This document shows, piece by piece, positions 1-12,872 of a DNA stretch of 64,000 nt (position 1 is its first letter; each line of letters begins with the position of its first letter). The translations under genes and the position numbers were made by a program. This DNA is from Chrysaora quinquecirrha (lineage: Eukaryota; Cnidaria; Scyphozoa; Semaeostomeae; Pelagiidae), in assembly GCA_014526335.1 (NCBI GenBank), contig JACTAT010000014.1, positions 7,429,393-7,493,392 on the forward strand, in the 5' to 3' direction. The notes below the pieces were generated by a model. It saw nothing but the letters and a program-made list of their open reading frames with translations, made no database searches and was not told the DNA's origin.

Positions 1-911
1 TAGTGACATAGGAAATTTTGCAGAACGGTGATGAAACAAACTGAAACGACAATTTCGCCGATCGGACCATTTCCAGAGGGTGTCGCACCCTAACACCCCC
101 AACGCAGGAAAGGCCCTGCACCTAAATGATTTTATTATCAGTTGTTCGCCCTCATGTTCCAATTCTATACAACTATATTTGCCTTAAAATCCAGGAGTAT
201 TCAATGAAAACGCATGGAATGGCACTTTCGCACATTTAACTTGATTCCTCTTTTATTCTAGTGGATAGGTTTGCTTAATCTAACGCTCTGAAAAATCCAG
301 CTGATATCGCTGTATACTAATCCAGAGAAGCCAGACTTATATCATGATTGTTTAAGAAATCTTTCCATTTCATACACCAACAAGAATCAGTAATCCATAG
401 CTTAACAGAACAAAGTGGTCTGCTAAAGCCTGATCATAACTCATATTCAAGGGCTTTGCAAACTACGTGTTTGAAAGTTGTACTCTAATTCATTGATTAA
501 GAAAAACTGTCTGAAGTCTATTTTGCGAAACCTACGAATGGTTTTCTTTGCAGTTAAAATTGCCAGTCTATAAAAAATTCTTTACTTTCCGCAATTTGTG
601 TTTCACTTTGCGTATTTCTGTACTACACAACATCCAAAGTGGAGCCCCTAGTGAGAGTTAAAACTGCACCAATGGGGAACCAAAAAGTGGTCTTATTAAT
701 ATTTTGGCCACGTTAACGGGGTCAGTATGTATGTCCATTTTTCCGGGCCAAAACAATTGGTCGTAATAACTAAATGGTCCTATAAACGAAGCTGTGGCAA
801 GGCGTGGATACCTTATACCAATTTAGGTATGGTATCTTACGTAATGTATGAGATAATTATGGAGTAGTGCCCCCCAAGGTTGAGAATGTTCTATAAAGTC
901 CCAAGGTTGAA
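1..911. other. Intergenic, nothing recognised
   Basis: AT-rich sequence with frequent stops in all frames. I see no coding region, RNA gene or clear repeat here. Confidence 0.5.
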
Positions 912-1035
912 TGGCAATTCACTCCTTGAAAATCTCGCACACCTTTCCTTGAAATCCTATTGTTTTCATTAAAATCCCTTGGAAATCCTTTTGTTTAAAT
1001 AGACATCTCGTAGACCTCGAAGAGTGAAATGCCCC
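912..1035. repeat. Short TIR element, GGGGCAATTCACT family
   Basis: The left edge reads TGGCAATTCACT and the right edge is its inverse, GTGAAATGCCCC. The interior repeats GAAATCC-like words (AAATCCTATTG, AAATCCCTTGG, AAATCCTTTTG). Related copies lie at about 25570-25720, 42557-42684 and 44995-45215. No coding capacity, so it is a non-autonomous element or its remnant. The superfamily is not determined. Confidence 0.5.
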
Positions 1036-1927
1036 GGCCCAGTTAGCTAAGAAAGAGTTAAAGACTCCAATGTGATACGCAGATCGGATTTTCAAATGCA
1101 TTTTCAGTCTCCATGTTTCTCCAAAAATAAAATCTGCTTAAATAACATTTGGGGCCCTTTTGGTGCCGAGACCCAAGATAAAATTGCCCTGCCAATCTCC
1201 TTGCGCTATTTTGGAAGGTGCTGTGGCGTCGTGGAAATCTCAGCGAGGTCGTGGTTTGAGCCTAGCTACAGAAGCGTCACACAGGTTCGATGTCTCGATT
1301 TGTTAAGCTACTACTGAGATCCTAGCGACTGGCGCTAAATACACCATTTCGCCTTCACTGTACATTCTGGTTTAATTTGAACCACAAGACAGAAGGAACC
1401 TCTCCAAACTTTAATTAACATTGGAATAATAGCGCACAGCTGAATATACATTGAAGCTAAAAGCAAATGGTGTTCTAGACTTGAGCAGCTTTGTCTTTCA
1501 AGTGTAAAACAAAATTTTTCCTTTATTTTGTTCAACTAGGTATTCAGAATTCGAGGTCGAGAAGCAGCTAAGTCAATAACCTGATTATTATTTGCTCAAA
1601 ACGTAAAGTTTTACGAGGAAAATATAGAAAATATCATCGTAAAATGAAGTTTAAAAAGAACCTTGGCGTTATTACATAACTTGCGCGTTAAGGGCGATTG
1701 TAATAGATCCCTTCTAAGAGGTCTGGGACGGCACGACATTGTCTGGAAGATGGCTGACATCTTGAGGATTGCGGTAGCTTTAGAAGTGGGAGTGTAGCAA
1801 ATATTTTTTTTTCAATTTCACGAGTAATGAAAGAAAAAGAAAGAATCTGCAGAAACTGAGTAAAACAAGATGCAAGCAACTCAAAAAAAGGAAAAAAAAA
1901 TTTGATTGAATGTCTCTTCGAACAGAT
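1036..1927. other. Intergenic with one SINE-like copy
   Basis: Apart from the SINE-like repeat near 1214-1361 this stretch is AT-rich and without recognisable genes. The long minus-strand reading frame over 1688-2209 runs through a perfect hairpin and a G-run and does not look like a protein. Confidence 0.4.
1214..1361 (+). repeat. tRNA-derived SINE-like repeat
   Basis: Begins GAAGGTGCTGTGGCGTCGTGG, carries a B-box-like GGTTCGATGTC, and ends with CTAGCGACTGGCGCTAAA followed by TACACCATTTCGCCTTCAC. The same order of words recurs at 56963-57142 and, partly rearranged, at 59868-60058. The shared promoter-like boxes and dispersed copies suggest a tRNA-derived SINE. Confidence 0.5.
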
Positions 1928-1982
1928 TACCCTGGGTGCCAGACTCTCGAAATTAAAAAACGAGAGTCTGGCACCCAGGGTA
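1928..1982. repeat. Perfect hairpin MITE, TACCCTGGG family
   Basis: Two perfect 22-bp inverted arms (1928-1949 and 1961-1982), beginning TACCCTGGGTGCCAGACTCT, are separated by 11 bases of A/T. A larger relative with the same terminus lies at 39116-39270. TA at both outer edges would fit a TA target duplication. Confidence 0.7.
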
Positions 1983-2593
1983 TGAACAGATAAACTGGGA
2001 CTTGAATCCTTTCCTGAACTTTTTTCTCCAACTAAGCGTGAATTAAAAACAAAATTCGCTGCCATATGTCTCCTGAGGGTGACTGCAATGCAAGCCATTG
2101 CAACCGAAAACGAGAGGGGTGCAAGTTCGAAAATAGAGGGGGGGGGGTAGAATTCACAGCATACATAGAAAAATATGTGAACAAAGGCAAGTTGTTGAAA
2201 TTCATACAAATGCAGTAGATGCAGTTGTGTGTGTTCGTTCTTTATAAAGACTTATACCTGTGTTAGACAACAGACATAAAAGATTGTGCATAATGCCAAG
2301 ATGCTTAAAATGAAAAGCAGGGGGGGTGCTAATAAGAGAGGGGTTTGAGAAAATTCAGAAAATCAATAGCTGAGGAGAACTTCTTTTCAATACCCCTGAG
2401 AAGGCTGTTGACTATTCGAGAACGATACTTAATTAACAACTCTTATGTTGCCTCAAAGTTTCTATCTTGTATTTGTTTATCAATTTGCATGCGTATGACT
2501 TTTGCCTGCAGCGAAGCTTGCGTGCACATACCTAACGCACGAAATCTCTGCTTATGACTTTTTAACCAGGTGTTAAATGCAAGAGTTTCCCAA

Positions 2594-2655
2594 TATAGTT
2601 ACTGCCGGGAATACCAAGAAGGATAATCTGGGAAAATCAGTGAAAATAGATCGAT
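2594..2655 (+). repeat. Intact copy of a repeat that is split further on
   Basis: The words TATAGTTACTGCCGGGAAT and GATAATCTGGGAAAATC lie side by side here. The same two words recur 1.5 kb apart at about 2764-2785 and 4263-4280, on either side of the retrotransposon. This copy shows what the sequence looked like before the insertion. Confidence 0.6.
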
Positions 2656-2977
2656 TGTAATGCTACTTTAAAAAATGCCACGTTTACTACTCTTGCATGC
2701 AACTAGCTAAAAGCACATCATCTCAGTTCTTGACTTAAAAATGTGTCGAGTTCACGAAATTCTTTATATAGTAACTGCCGGGAATGTTTTTTTTTTTTTA
2801 TAAGACACTATATCATTAGATACATGGTCAAAAAGCTAATAAAAAAAGATACAAAATGTAAAAGGTACAACAAGTTGAAAAAGAAAATTAAACTAAAGTA
2901 AGCAGTTCAATTAACCAATAATTGATAGATATAAAGCAAAACTATTGTTATTATAGGGAGAGTTTATTAGTAAAGAT

Positions 2978-3388
2978 TTACTTATCTAAAGTTGTTCGTT
3001 TAATGTAAATATCATACAGAAAGGCACTGAAATTTTCTAAAAAGGCTTCATTTTCATTTGTCATTAAATATATAAACTGTTGATCTGTAGAAGGGATATT
3101 TGTAAAGTTTGGACAAAGACTATAAATTTGGTTTGAGAAATTTTCTCTTTCAAAACTGTATTCGTTACAAACTGAGATAAAGTGTATTTCATCTTCTACA
3201 ACATTTTTGCAATATTTGCAGAATCTCTCATGTCTATCAACAGGCGGTTTAGAATGCCTACCTTTTTCAATGGCGAGGCAGTGGTCACTTAATCTTAGTT
3301 TGGATAGTATTCTTCTATGTCTTCTAGTCCGGATAAGGTCTAGATATTTTTCATAAGCTATTTGATTCTTATAGGATTTGTACGTCAA
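2978..3388 (-). pseudogene. LINE ORF2 C-terminal fragment
   Basis: A 136-codon open stretch with the pattern common at the C-terminus of LINE ORF2 proteins: LRLSDH, then IEKGRH, RFCKYC, and DEIHF followed by a cysteine, a Cys/His cluster that probably binds zinc. It lies downstream of the reverse transcriptase remnant at 3839-4256 and belonged to the same protein. Stops separate the two parts. Assignment to a LINE clade would need a database comparison. Confidence 0.7.
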
Positions 3389-3838
3389 AGCTTTAGAGCA
3401 GTTATTTATATATGTTCTCCAGTAAATGCTGTAGTTTGTTTCTAATGCTTTTCTTGTAGCAGTCTTAGAAAGAGAGGTTAGCGTTGAATTGGTTAATCCG
3501 TTAGTTTTTAGTTCATCTGTTAGTTCGTTAATGAAAGATATGATTGTTTTCCGATTTGTGATAGATCTTTCATATTCAAGAGCTTGTGTGACAAGTGAAT
3601 CAGGCTCAGAGTAAAGTAAGATATGCTTTATGAAATTATTGGTCCTACAACTTACTGGGATGTTTAAAGGAAGCGGCCTAGATCCCTCTTACAAGGGCAT
3701 TAGTTGTCGATCTGTTTACTCCAAGTATGCGTTTTAAAAACTGTGTATGGATTTTTCAATCTCGTTTTGTCCCAATCATTCTGGCTAAAATTAAGATAAG
3801 GCCCCAAATTTCCGATCCATACAAAAGTATTGGGGCAA

Positions 3839-4256
3839 TCATTGAATCAAAAGTTTTAGAGCTATTTTAACCGGGAGGTATTTGAGTTTAAACTTACTGT
3901 TAAGGGCTAGTAGGGCGCGATTCGCTTTATTGCTAAGCATATGTAATGATTCTTTAAAATTACATGCCGCATTTAGAGTGATACCAAGGTAAGTGAACTC
4001 AGTCACATTTTCCAGCGGATTACCATTAATGTAGAAACATTGTTTATATTTTGTGTTATTTTTATAAAAGGTCATACATTTAGACTTATCGCTGTTCACT
4101 TGAAGTTTCCAGTTTTACAATAATCGCTGAGGCTATTTAGACATTTTTGTAAACCATTATGAGAAGCAGAGAGAATGATTAGGTCGTCAGCGTAAAATAG
4201 GCAGGTTATTGGTTCATGCCCAAGATTCAGAGGAGATGGGTTACTTTTGTAAATGA
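3839..4256 (-). pseudogene. LINE reverse transcriptase fragment, frameshifted
   Basis: The first part (4256 to about 4110) encodes LFYADDLIILSAS, the catalytic palm motif of a reverse transcriptase. One missing base near 4105-4110 moves the frame to the second part, which encodes NSDKSKCMTF and FTYLGITLN, typical RT thumb-region motifs. The open stretch ends at 3839. Upstream RT motifs are absent because of truncation. Confidence 0.75.
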
Positions 4257-5440
4257 CGAGGAAGATAATCTGGGAAAATCGGTAAAAATATATCCTTGAA
4301 AGTGAAAATGCTCTTAACCTCTTTTCACGCTAGTTGTCACTTGCATATAACGAAGAAACATAGGCCCTTTGTATTAGCTATGAAGCAAAGTTGTGAAAAA
4401 AGTTTAACAATGCCCATTTTTTATTGCTTGAATGGTAGGAAGCCCGAAATTCAAACCCGAAATTCATCAAAACGCTTTTTATGTTTGCATATATGTTTCG
4501 GATGTCTCTTGAATATTAGGGACCCATTTGATAAGGCATCTTCATTCGAAAATGCAAAGATTAGAGGTACATAGATTCCAGTGTCTCAGGCCAAATTGTC
4601 AAGGGGTTCCTCGCATGATCTTTTTGTCGTGGGGTCGTTGGATTCGAATTTCAGGGCAACTTTCCACAAGCCTACAGTCACCTCAGCTGTCCCTATTCTT
4701 CTGAGATCGGTAAACGAGTACCCAGGGTATTTGTTCTAGAATATCAAGCTGGAGCACAAGCTGCAGGCCTACGTCGATCTAATGCTGCCCGTATCCTGAC
4801 CTACCGTTTGACAAAGCGAATCGCTTGATTGCTGCTAATGACGACATTACTTCATAAGCCCTTCTCATGACATTCACAATGAAGAATCTCCACAAATGCT
4901 AAATCTAAAAGCAACAATAACCTCAGATTCCCCCTTTTATTTTGTCATTCTAAAAACACTTAATTTCATGACCGGATCTAAATGTATTCATTTTCTGATG
5001 ATTTTTGCATGCATTGACGCAAAATCTAACACCAAAAAGACAAGCTAATCCTAAGAAATGCTTGATTGTTAATGATTTCCTTTAACGGCTAAGCTCAATG
5101 TATTAAGAACCAATCCACGTTGCTTCGCCCGATGTTTCCTGTTTTTTAGTCATTTTCGAAATGCCGAAAGTTTCGGAAGAATGCATCACGCAAAGTCCTT
5201 AAACATCTTTCAGAGCTAACTGGGCCTAGATTTTTCCACTCCGTGAAAAACTATAATTTTATGCCCTGGGATTTTTTTCGTGAATCGGATAGGGGTATTT
5301 CATTGCTTGTGCTGGCGCTTGAGTGCAAAATTCGCTTGAAACAAAAGGATTTCTGAGAGATTTCCAACACGAATCTGTAGTTTCTAGCCGCTAGACCGAC
5401 AACCACAGCAATTCGCTACACTGACAAATCAAATTTACTT

Positions 5441-5474
<34 letters not shown>
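5441..5474 (+). repeat. (CAA)n microsatellite
   Basis: Eleven consecutive CAA units. Similar short CAACAACAACA runs sit inside a dispersed repeat at 6800-6830 and 36605-36620. Confidence 0.9.
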
Positions 5475-6591
5475 CTTGAGGTGGGAGATGCGATAACAGG
5501 GATTTGTGTAATAAGTCTAGGGAAATTGACCTCAGAAATATTGTTTTTAAAGAATTTTAAGTAATGTTTCACCACTTTTTTATATATTCATCTTTTGCGT
5601 AAATACAGTAAATGTTTGTTATCATTTCTTATAATTTTTCTAGATTTACCGAAAAGTACATAGGCCTTCTCCAGAATGAAGTAAGCAGCATTGAGTCAGC
5701 TTCTTACGTAAAAAGATTGGTGTGGTAAGTTTTTTAAGAATAGAAAGGTAGATAGATACATCACCGATATCAAGAGAACCAGCCTGCTAACTTAGAACCC
5801 AAGCTCCTGCCTCCCGCTCAAGCGCTTTCCGTGTAATTACCGCTGCTTATAAAGCGGAAAATCTTTGCGCGCGGAAATGTCATGACTGCTTTCAAATTAT
5901 GTAAAAATTAACGCTCGCGTGAAAGAAGTTCTTTTCTGTAGGATGTAATCTTAAATCTGTTTAAACAAGATAGTAGAAAATGCATTGATGAAAACCTGGG
6001 CTTCGGTAAATAAACCTTAGTCGGGGATCTAGAGCTTAGATCGAGGATTTAACTTCTGACAAGCTCAGTTCGACAGGTTTCATTTATAGCGATTTTATCA
6101 TTGTTAATATTTGCGTTTGTTGCTTAAAATGTGGCTTAAGAATATAATAATGATCGAGAATACAAATTGCAATTCGACTCTTCGGCGTTTACACTTGTGT
6201 TTAAGTTATTTGAAAGACCCACAAACGTAGGACATTTTAAGAATGAAAACCAAACATGACGTTGAATTTTGGCGCTTATTGACTCATCGCTTAGGAAAAC
6301 CAACGATTCTAAGATCCATGAAAAAACGTGTAAATTATCGCTAAAAGCGAATGAGCTTCACGTTAATTAAAATACACAAAGTTGTAAACAATAATCGAGA
6401 CAAATACGCTTAAAAATCAAAAGAGCAAATGCGATTTGTATGAGGCAAGGTTTAATGAGCAGTTGCCGGATGTTTATCATAATGAAGAAATCAACGTTTG
6501 CAAAAGAAAACAATCAAGTCGTGCTTAGATTTGTCGAAATTCGTAGCTTTCACTGAAAGCCCAGGCGAAGTATACTCATTATATTAATTAC

Positions 6592-6870
6592 ATGAGTCTA
6601 TAAATTGCGCTCTCAGAATGTCGATTCGCCGCTGCAGAGTGCGATCCACACTGAGCGACTGTAAAAGCAACAACATCAACCCTAAACGAAATACTGCAAT
6701 GTGAATTAGCAGACCAACTTCACGAGTCTCTAGGTTAGGCCCCCACCCCTACTTGTGATTTTCCACACTTGCAGAGCACACTGAGCGATTTTAGAAAAGA
6801 ACAACAACAACATCAAGCAGAGAAGTGGGATCCATGTAGTTAGCCTGTAGTGAGTCTAGTGAGTAATGTG
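6592..6870. repeat. Dispersed repeat, two half-copies
   Basis: Two stretches share CACACTGAGCGA followed by an AACAACAACATCAA run, and the second carries CACGAGTCTCTAG upstream. The same order appears at 36522-36666. The outer edges carry GAGTCTA in one orientation and its relatives in the other, suggesting a TIR element. Confidence 0.5.
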
Positions 6871-9649
6871 CTGAGTCTACCTGCTCAACCCATATACTAC
6901 TGTATACCTTGTGCCTTTTGCGCAAAACGAAATTTTATCAAGTCATTATAGGGCCTGTACCCACCATCGTTCCTATTGGTTCGAAAGCAACTAAAACATA
7001 GTCAATAGAATATTGTATTTCTATTGACTATGACTAAAAGCATAAAATATCTCCTTCCTACCATGCCCCCGGGGCATATGCATAACTTTGCAAAGAGAAA
7101 ATGGCGCGGACTCGTGCATGAATACGAGGCAAGGAAAGTACAGCGCTGCACAATCACAAGATGTCCGTAATCTGCGATGAACGAATGTCTTACATCAACA
7201 AAATCGAAATGATTAAGATATAACAAAACAAAGAACTTATACATTTATGAAATCCTTAAACAAGTAATATATGGTGTTGAATCTTAATGGAGTAATAGCA
7301 TAACAGTCAGAGGGTGCGGGAAACAATTATTGAATATCCTTGCAAAATGAACAAACTTCCTTGAGGGTCCGTCAAGTAAAAATAACTGGGAATTTATGCA
7401 AGTTTGCTCTCTTGAAGTGAGTTCACCAATATTTGCTATTGATTTCCTGAAAATGGAATTCCAGACCTCAATGCTAATGTTGAACAAGCAAAAGATGACT
7501 ATAAAAAGGTTCAGTGTTTGGTCAAGGTCTCTCAGGCCGTTTATTTATCGGTTTTTGAACTTTACATAAGCGTGAAAGCCAAGTTTACATAGCATTTCTC
7601 ATTATACTTGTAACAACTTAAAAGCTGTAACAATTTTCCTTGTATTGACTATTCTGATTCATAACTGCTTATGGAGGACACAGTTCACAAGGTCTTCTTT
7701 AAACTCTCGAGCCTTTCAAGTTATGGCTCGTCCTGGTTTTGTCGTCTTCCGTCACACAAACAACTTTTGCAGGAACAAGCAAACATCGTTGCTCGATGAT
7801 CCTTCTTTATACCTCAGCAAATAATGTTCACATCTCTCTTTTCCGATGAGCTCACATTTCTCTCTCTCCCTCCCCTGTTGCTAAGGGGTAATGGGGAGTT
7901 GTGCTTTGCACTATAGAAAGGCCTTTATTGGTCAGATCCACCCTCAACCTTCATCCACCCCGTGAAAACCGCACTAAAACTGGGCGAGCACTGCCTTAAC
8001 CTTGTTGCGAGGTAAAAGACAAATCCTGTCTCGTCAAAAACATTGTAACAAATAGTGAATCGCCCTCGTTTAGAAAATTTTCAGATTAACGGACCATAAA
8101 CCACTCTTTGGGTACTGTAGCTTAAAAAGCTGAGCGACAAAAGAAATGATCTGCTAATGTTTGTAAATACCCCCTTTCCACTAATACTTCTTAATAATAC
8201 TGCCCCTCTTCTAATTGATGGTGCTTCTGAAGCCACTCCAGATAGTTGCATCAGGACGAGGCTGCAATTTCCCTGGGCCTTGGTCAAAATTTGGCACTGT
8301 ATTTATAGGCGTTACCTTCCTGTACACGTGTACCACACTCCTTTGGTATGTTAAGGGCAGTGACTGCGTAAGCAGTTTAATTGTTGGCTAGAATAACATA
8401 AACATACAGTAAGCCTAATTCATCAACATTTTAGAAATTACGACCAAAAGACAAAATAATATTCTGTTGTTTTGGGTGTTGTCTTCCTAAACGAAAGAAG
8501 GTTCAGCGCTGTTCCGCTGTTAAAGTCGTAATTTCTACGAAATTCAGTTCCAATTAAAGGTCGAAGAATATTCGCTTTAGGGTGGGCAAAAAATTTATAG
8601 AGATTAGCTGTGATGTTCCCCTTCCACAGCTAACCACTTCCGTGTTGTAAGAAGGAGTGGACCTGAAGAGCATCGAAAACTACTGTAAGACAGTGAATGT
8701 TAAATTTCTCCTTGGTGCATTAAAAACCAAGAAAACAGCATAAAATCAAACCATATAAAATCTAGTCGCGAAACAGTTTGGTCGTTAATCACTCAAGTAT
8801 TCATTAAGACTGATTTTTTAATTAAATTTGGGGTCGTTCAAAAATTACATCACGCCTGTAATAGAGGGGGGCAGGAGGTACAGAGATTGTAACAGTACGT
8901 GGCAATTAGACAGTGACAGTGCGTGACAAGTGGGGAGGGAGGTAGTCAACATCTGTATAGATTCGCCTCATTTTTAATGGCCCCTTTTTGCTCATTTGGA
9001 AGAGTACAGTATCTATTTGCCCCCTTTTATTCTACCCATCCTTTTGAATACTTTTGAACTTCCCAATTGCCTGTTGATTTTCCACACAAGTTTAACCTAC
9101 AGATTCGCTGTGTTTGCCTTTCAAAAGTCGTTCAGAATCTCTGTTTTGCTTGATCAAGGTCTAGCACTAACTTCAGTAGTTGAAGCAAATATTAGCTTTA
9201 AGTTATCCTTCGCTCAACAGTAGTAACAATTTTGCTTGAAGAACTAATAGAAAAGATCGTCAGTCTTCAAATTTAACACAAATTCGCAAACAGATCAGTA
9301 TATTTGGATACTTTTGTCAAACAATTTACCATAAATTTGAAAATTCTACAATCAAAGTCATGATTACTATCTTGTCATCCTGTGCGGCAAGCTACGCATG
9401 ACATGCAAATCAAATAAATTTAACCTCTCTTACTCAATGAAATATCTTTTAAGTGCGTTGTGGACGTGGATGTATGATTGGGTTCATGGTCCACTTTTCT
9501 AATGAATCCTGTTCTTTGAAGTACTGAACTATAAGGTGGACTTGCACAAGTCGTCTTTGATAGAATGAAAGAGTCTCTTGTCCAACTGTTAGGTAGCTAC
9601 TTTCCTCAAGTCATTTTATGTGACTTAACTGTAAAAAAGAAAAATGAAA

Positions 9650-10150
9650 CCTTTAAAGTGAGCGAAACCTGTGCAAAGTTGCGATGACTTCTGTGACAGA
9701 AACCTTTGTGAAGCAAGCCCCTTTCTTGCTGCAAGCGAAACAAGTGTGATGCTTCTACAACGTATCCAAAGCCTCGATAAATTTGCGAAGGCCTTTTTAA
9801 AATCAGTGAAACCTGTATAATTTGTCTGAAAGATTGGGAACGTGAGTAAAAATAACCACTGTAAAGACTATAAGGAGGACATTGTTGAAATGAGCGACGA
9901 AGAATTGAATTGAACCCTTGTAAAGCAATGAAACCCCGGTAAAGTAAGCAAAATCCTCTAAGGACATGAAGCCGTTAGAAAGTACTGGAGGAGAAATTTT
10001 CTACAAGTGCGTGTAACTATACTGCAACGCGTGTGAAACCTCTGTAAAGTGAACGAAGCTTTTCCAATGTAGTGAAACCTCTGTAAAGTGAGCGAAGCCT
10101 TTCCAAAGTAAGTGAATGAAACCTTTGTAAGTGAGCGAAATAGAACCACA
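9650..10150 (+). repeat. Degenerate minisatellite, GTGAAACCTCTGTAAA units
   Basis: A unit of about 35-45 bp is repeated with divergence. Its core is GTGAGCGAAACCT-GTAAAGT. The clearest neighbouring units are at 10030-10130. The overlapping minus-strand reading frames here repeat the same peptide words and are products of the repeat, not genes. Confidence 0.6.
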
Positions 10151-11755
10151 TAATTTTTTGGAAACATAAGATCTGTACACAAGAGCGCAACGCGGGAAAG
10201 CGTGCGGGTGACTGAACGGGAAAAAGTCTTTGAAATGAAAAACAGCTGATGTTCATAAGGAACTTACAAATTTATTTCCCATCACAGAAACTATGAAATG
10301 TACAATCTCAGAGTTTGTTGAAAGAAGTTGTAAAAGTAGTACATAGCAAACACGCGGCTTTATTTTGGTAATATAGCAATCTTTTATGTCTCGCTGTTCT
10401 CCACTATTTTCTCTCCCACTACCACGAAGCTAGTGAATTCTCTCACAGTTCTAGTTCTAGAGAACTCATCATAATAAACAGCTGATGCAAGAATGTAAAA
10501 AGATCGAAACGTGGAAGACATTATGTTTCAAACTGTTTAGATGTTTAAATATTCAGAATCAGATGACGATTGAATAGTGATTGCCATTCAATTCAGTTCA
10601 TGTATCAGAAAGCATTCCGTTCATTGTTCTCTGATTTTCTTACATATGGCTTTATCCCAGCCTTATATTGCCATTTTCATGTTCATCTGTAATTGAGTTT
10701 CCATGACAACCTTTTAACAACATGAGAAATCAACTTGTCGGCCAGATTACATAGGCAGACTCTGCAAACAACGTATTTCTGCTGAACAAACATAATCGCC
10801 GCAGTTTGGCCTTCCCATTCTTCGCAAAACATGAGGTTATTCATATTGGTAGCAGAGAACCAACGCTCTTGTTTGTTTTTCATTTTGCACAGAAAGAAAT
10901 TAGTTGAGAAAGAGAATAAATGAAGAACACAGAATTTCGCAAAGGACATTGTGTTCAACATTGTCTAACAGCCCGCTCGAATGGCGCGACTCACAACTGT
11001 AGCAGCCATTCTGTTTATAATAGCAGTATTAATGTAGCTAGATAACGAAGAAAGAATAACATAAACAACTACGATAATAGGCAAATAAATCAATGAAAAT
11101 GTAACTTAATGTTTTGATTTCGTTTTGTTTGTATTCGGGAAAATGATATAAGTGAATTGTAAAGAAAACATATGCACTGCACTCTAGGCCCTCTCACGAA
11201 AAGGACTCTAGAGCGACAGACTCTTATCAGATAGGAAAGTTACTCGTGGGCTTTAGCAGTTGCCACTACGCAATGGTTGTAATTTTTCCCATGTAAGGTG
11301 AATGAAGTAAACATTTTGTGTGAGAGAGAATTAGAGATAGGTTACAGTGGATTCTTTGTTGGGACAATGGTAGACATTGTGCGCGCTTTTCACGTCTTGC
11401 ATAAGTCACATCGTCTTTAAACGATTCTTTATCTTAAACAGTTAAAAAACTAAGAAACCAATGAGCTGCTGTAAAAATAGCTTTCGGGTTTTCAGTCGAA
11501 AAACTATTTAGCTGGTCAAACACTTTGGCAGGGGAAACTGCCTATCTTAGAATAACCTCATTAGCCTTCATATGTTTCCTAGTTCAAAAGAAAGTTTTAA
11601 GAGGTAGCCTCAAAATGACCAATCTGTCAGTAGACTTACTGTATATCAGTCTATCAGTAGACTTATTACGACGAGTCCAACTCTTAGCCTTCTTCACAGA
11701 CAGCAGCAACAGTAACAGCAACAAGAACAACAACTCAACATCATTTTGCGCAGAG

Positions 11756-12158
11756 TACACTTTTTTTTAATAAGCAACTTGACACTTATTCAGCCCTCAA
11801 AGTTGCTTAAAAGTTTTGACATTTCAGCTCTCAAAGTTGCTTAAAAGTTGCTTAACACTTTTTGTACCATTTTTTGATGATTTTGACCCCTGACTTCGGG
11901 GTCAAAATCATCAACTGTTAGGCCTACGACACAGCTTTTGGGAGACAGTAGGTGGTAAAACGTTAGCTAACGAACTTCAACATACAAAGCCTAAGAACGA
12001 ACAATTTCATAATACAGTAACAAGAAAGAGTATATAAGCTTGGTTGTTTTACTTCTTAGTTGCTTACAGTAATTAAATTGAGCCCTCGCGTTGCTTAATG
12101 TTAAGATCAGTTCAGCCCTAGTTGCTTGTTGAGCGGTTGCTTATTAAAAAAAAGTGTA
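11756..12158. mobile_element. TIR element with AAGCAAC word (type A)
   Basis: The termini are TACACTTTTTTTTAATAAGC and its inverse. The word TAAGCAAC occurs at the left end, and its inverse GTTGCTTA is scattered through the interior, often after CAGCCCTCAA or a close variant. A perfect hairpin with 17-bp arms (11874-11890 and 11898-11914) lies near the centre. TA at each edge is compatible with a TA target duplication. No transposase is encoded. Confidence 0.75.
11874..11914. repeat. Perfect hairpin inside the type A element
   Basis: Arms TTGATGATTTTGACCCC and its exact inverse, with a 7-base loop TGACTTC. Confidence 0.85.
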
Positions 12159-12419
12159 GGACTCGTTATCTTCAAACTGAAAAAGCGGTGGCTAAAGCGA
12201 CTATCAACAGCGATTTATACGACTCATTTAATAAGTATACTGAGTCTAAGAGTCTCGGTACATATACGCTATGTACGCATATGTAACTTATAATAAATAA
12301 TTACTTCTTGACGAGCTCTCTAATTTTATTGGAAGATAAACAAGAATATATATTGCCATTTATTAATCAATTCTTTCATTCATTAAAGTTTACATCTAAG
12401 CTAAGCAAAACAATCACTA

Positions 12420-12680
12420 TAGGGCTTTGGCCGAACGATCAAACATTGTTCATTGAAATTTGTTTGTCAAACACAATGTTTGACTGTTTGACCACACCAC
12501 AAACATTGCTCGTTAAACATTTACATAATATAAGCATACGTTTTCGACGTTTTCAAAACATTGCTTAGTGAATTCTGCTTGTCAAGCAATGTTTTGTGAC
12601 GTGGCAAAACGGTAAACATTGCTTGTAAAGCAAATCTCAAATGTTTGAACAACAATGTTTGATCATTTGGCCAGGGCCTA
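12420..12680. mobile_element. TIR element with AAACATTG word
   Basis: Left edge TAGGGCTTTGGCCGAACGAT and right edge TTTGGCCAGGGCCTA are imperfect inverses. AAACATTG and its inverse CAATGTTT recur many times inside. Partial relatives lie at 46300-46366 and 62188-62694. Non-coding. Confidence 0.7.
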
Positions 12681-12872
12681 ATGTCGTTAATAAGAACTGT
12701 AGGATCTTTAAGACTCTTTAGTCGGAGCAAGTGCCATAACACTGATTACGAGAAGATAGTTGTTTGATTGTCAGGTTCATGACGAATTGCAGGGCCTAGA
12801 AAAATAAGAACGAATGAAGTTTAGAGTGCGATAGGCCCAATACAAGCCAGCCGCATCAATTGTCTTTGAATT

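Larger units (their letters stand above)
2786..4256 (-). mobile_element. 5'-truncated non-LTR (LINE) retrotransposon
   Basis: Read on the minus strand, this is the 3' portion of a LINE: the end of a reverse transcriptase, a C-terminal domain, and a poly(A) tail, seen as a T-run just after 2785 on the plus strand. The catalytic YADD motif is encoded at 4184-4195. No endonuclease or N-terminal RT sequence remains, so the copy is truncated at about 4256. The flanks are the two halves of a repeat present whole at 2594-2655. The frame is broken in several places, so the copy is dead. Confidence 0.8.
4291..11755. other. Gene-poor intergenic stretch
   Basis: No gene recognised. Contents noted separately: a CAA microsatellite (5441-5474), a dispersed repeat pair (6592-6870) and a degenerate minisatellite (9650-10150). 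The short reading frames here are compatible with chance in AT-rich DNA. Confidence 0.45.

Noticed and set aside
1688..2209. 173-codon minus-strand reading frame
   Set aside because: It runs through a perfect hairpin MITE and a G-run, shows no domain, and has no splice partners.
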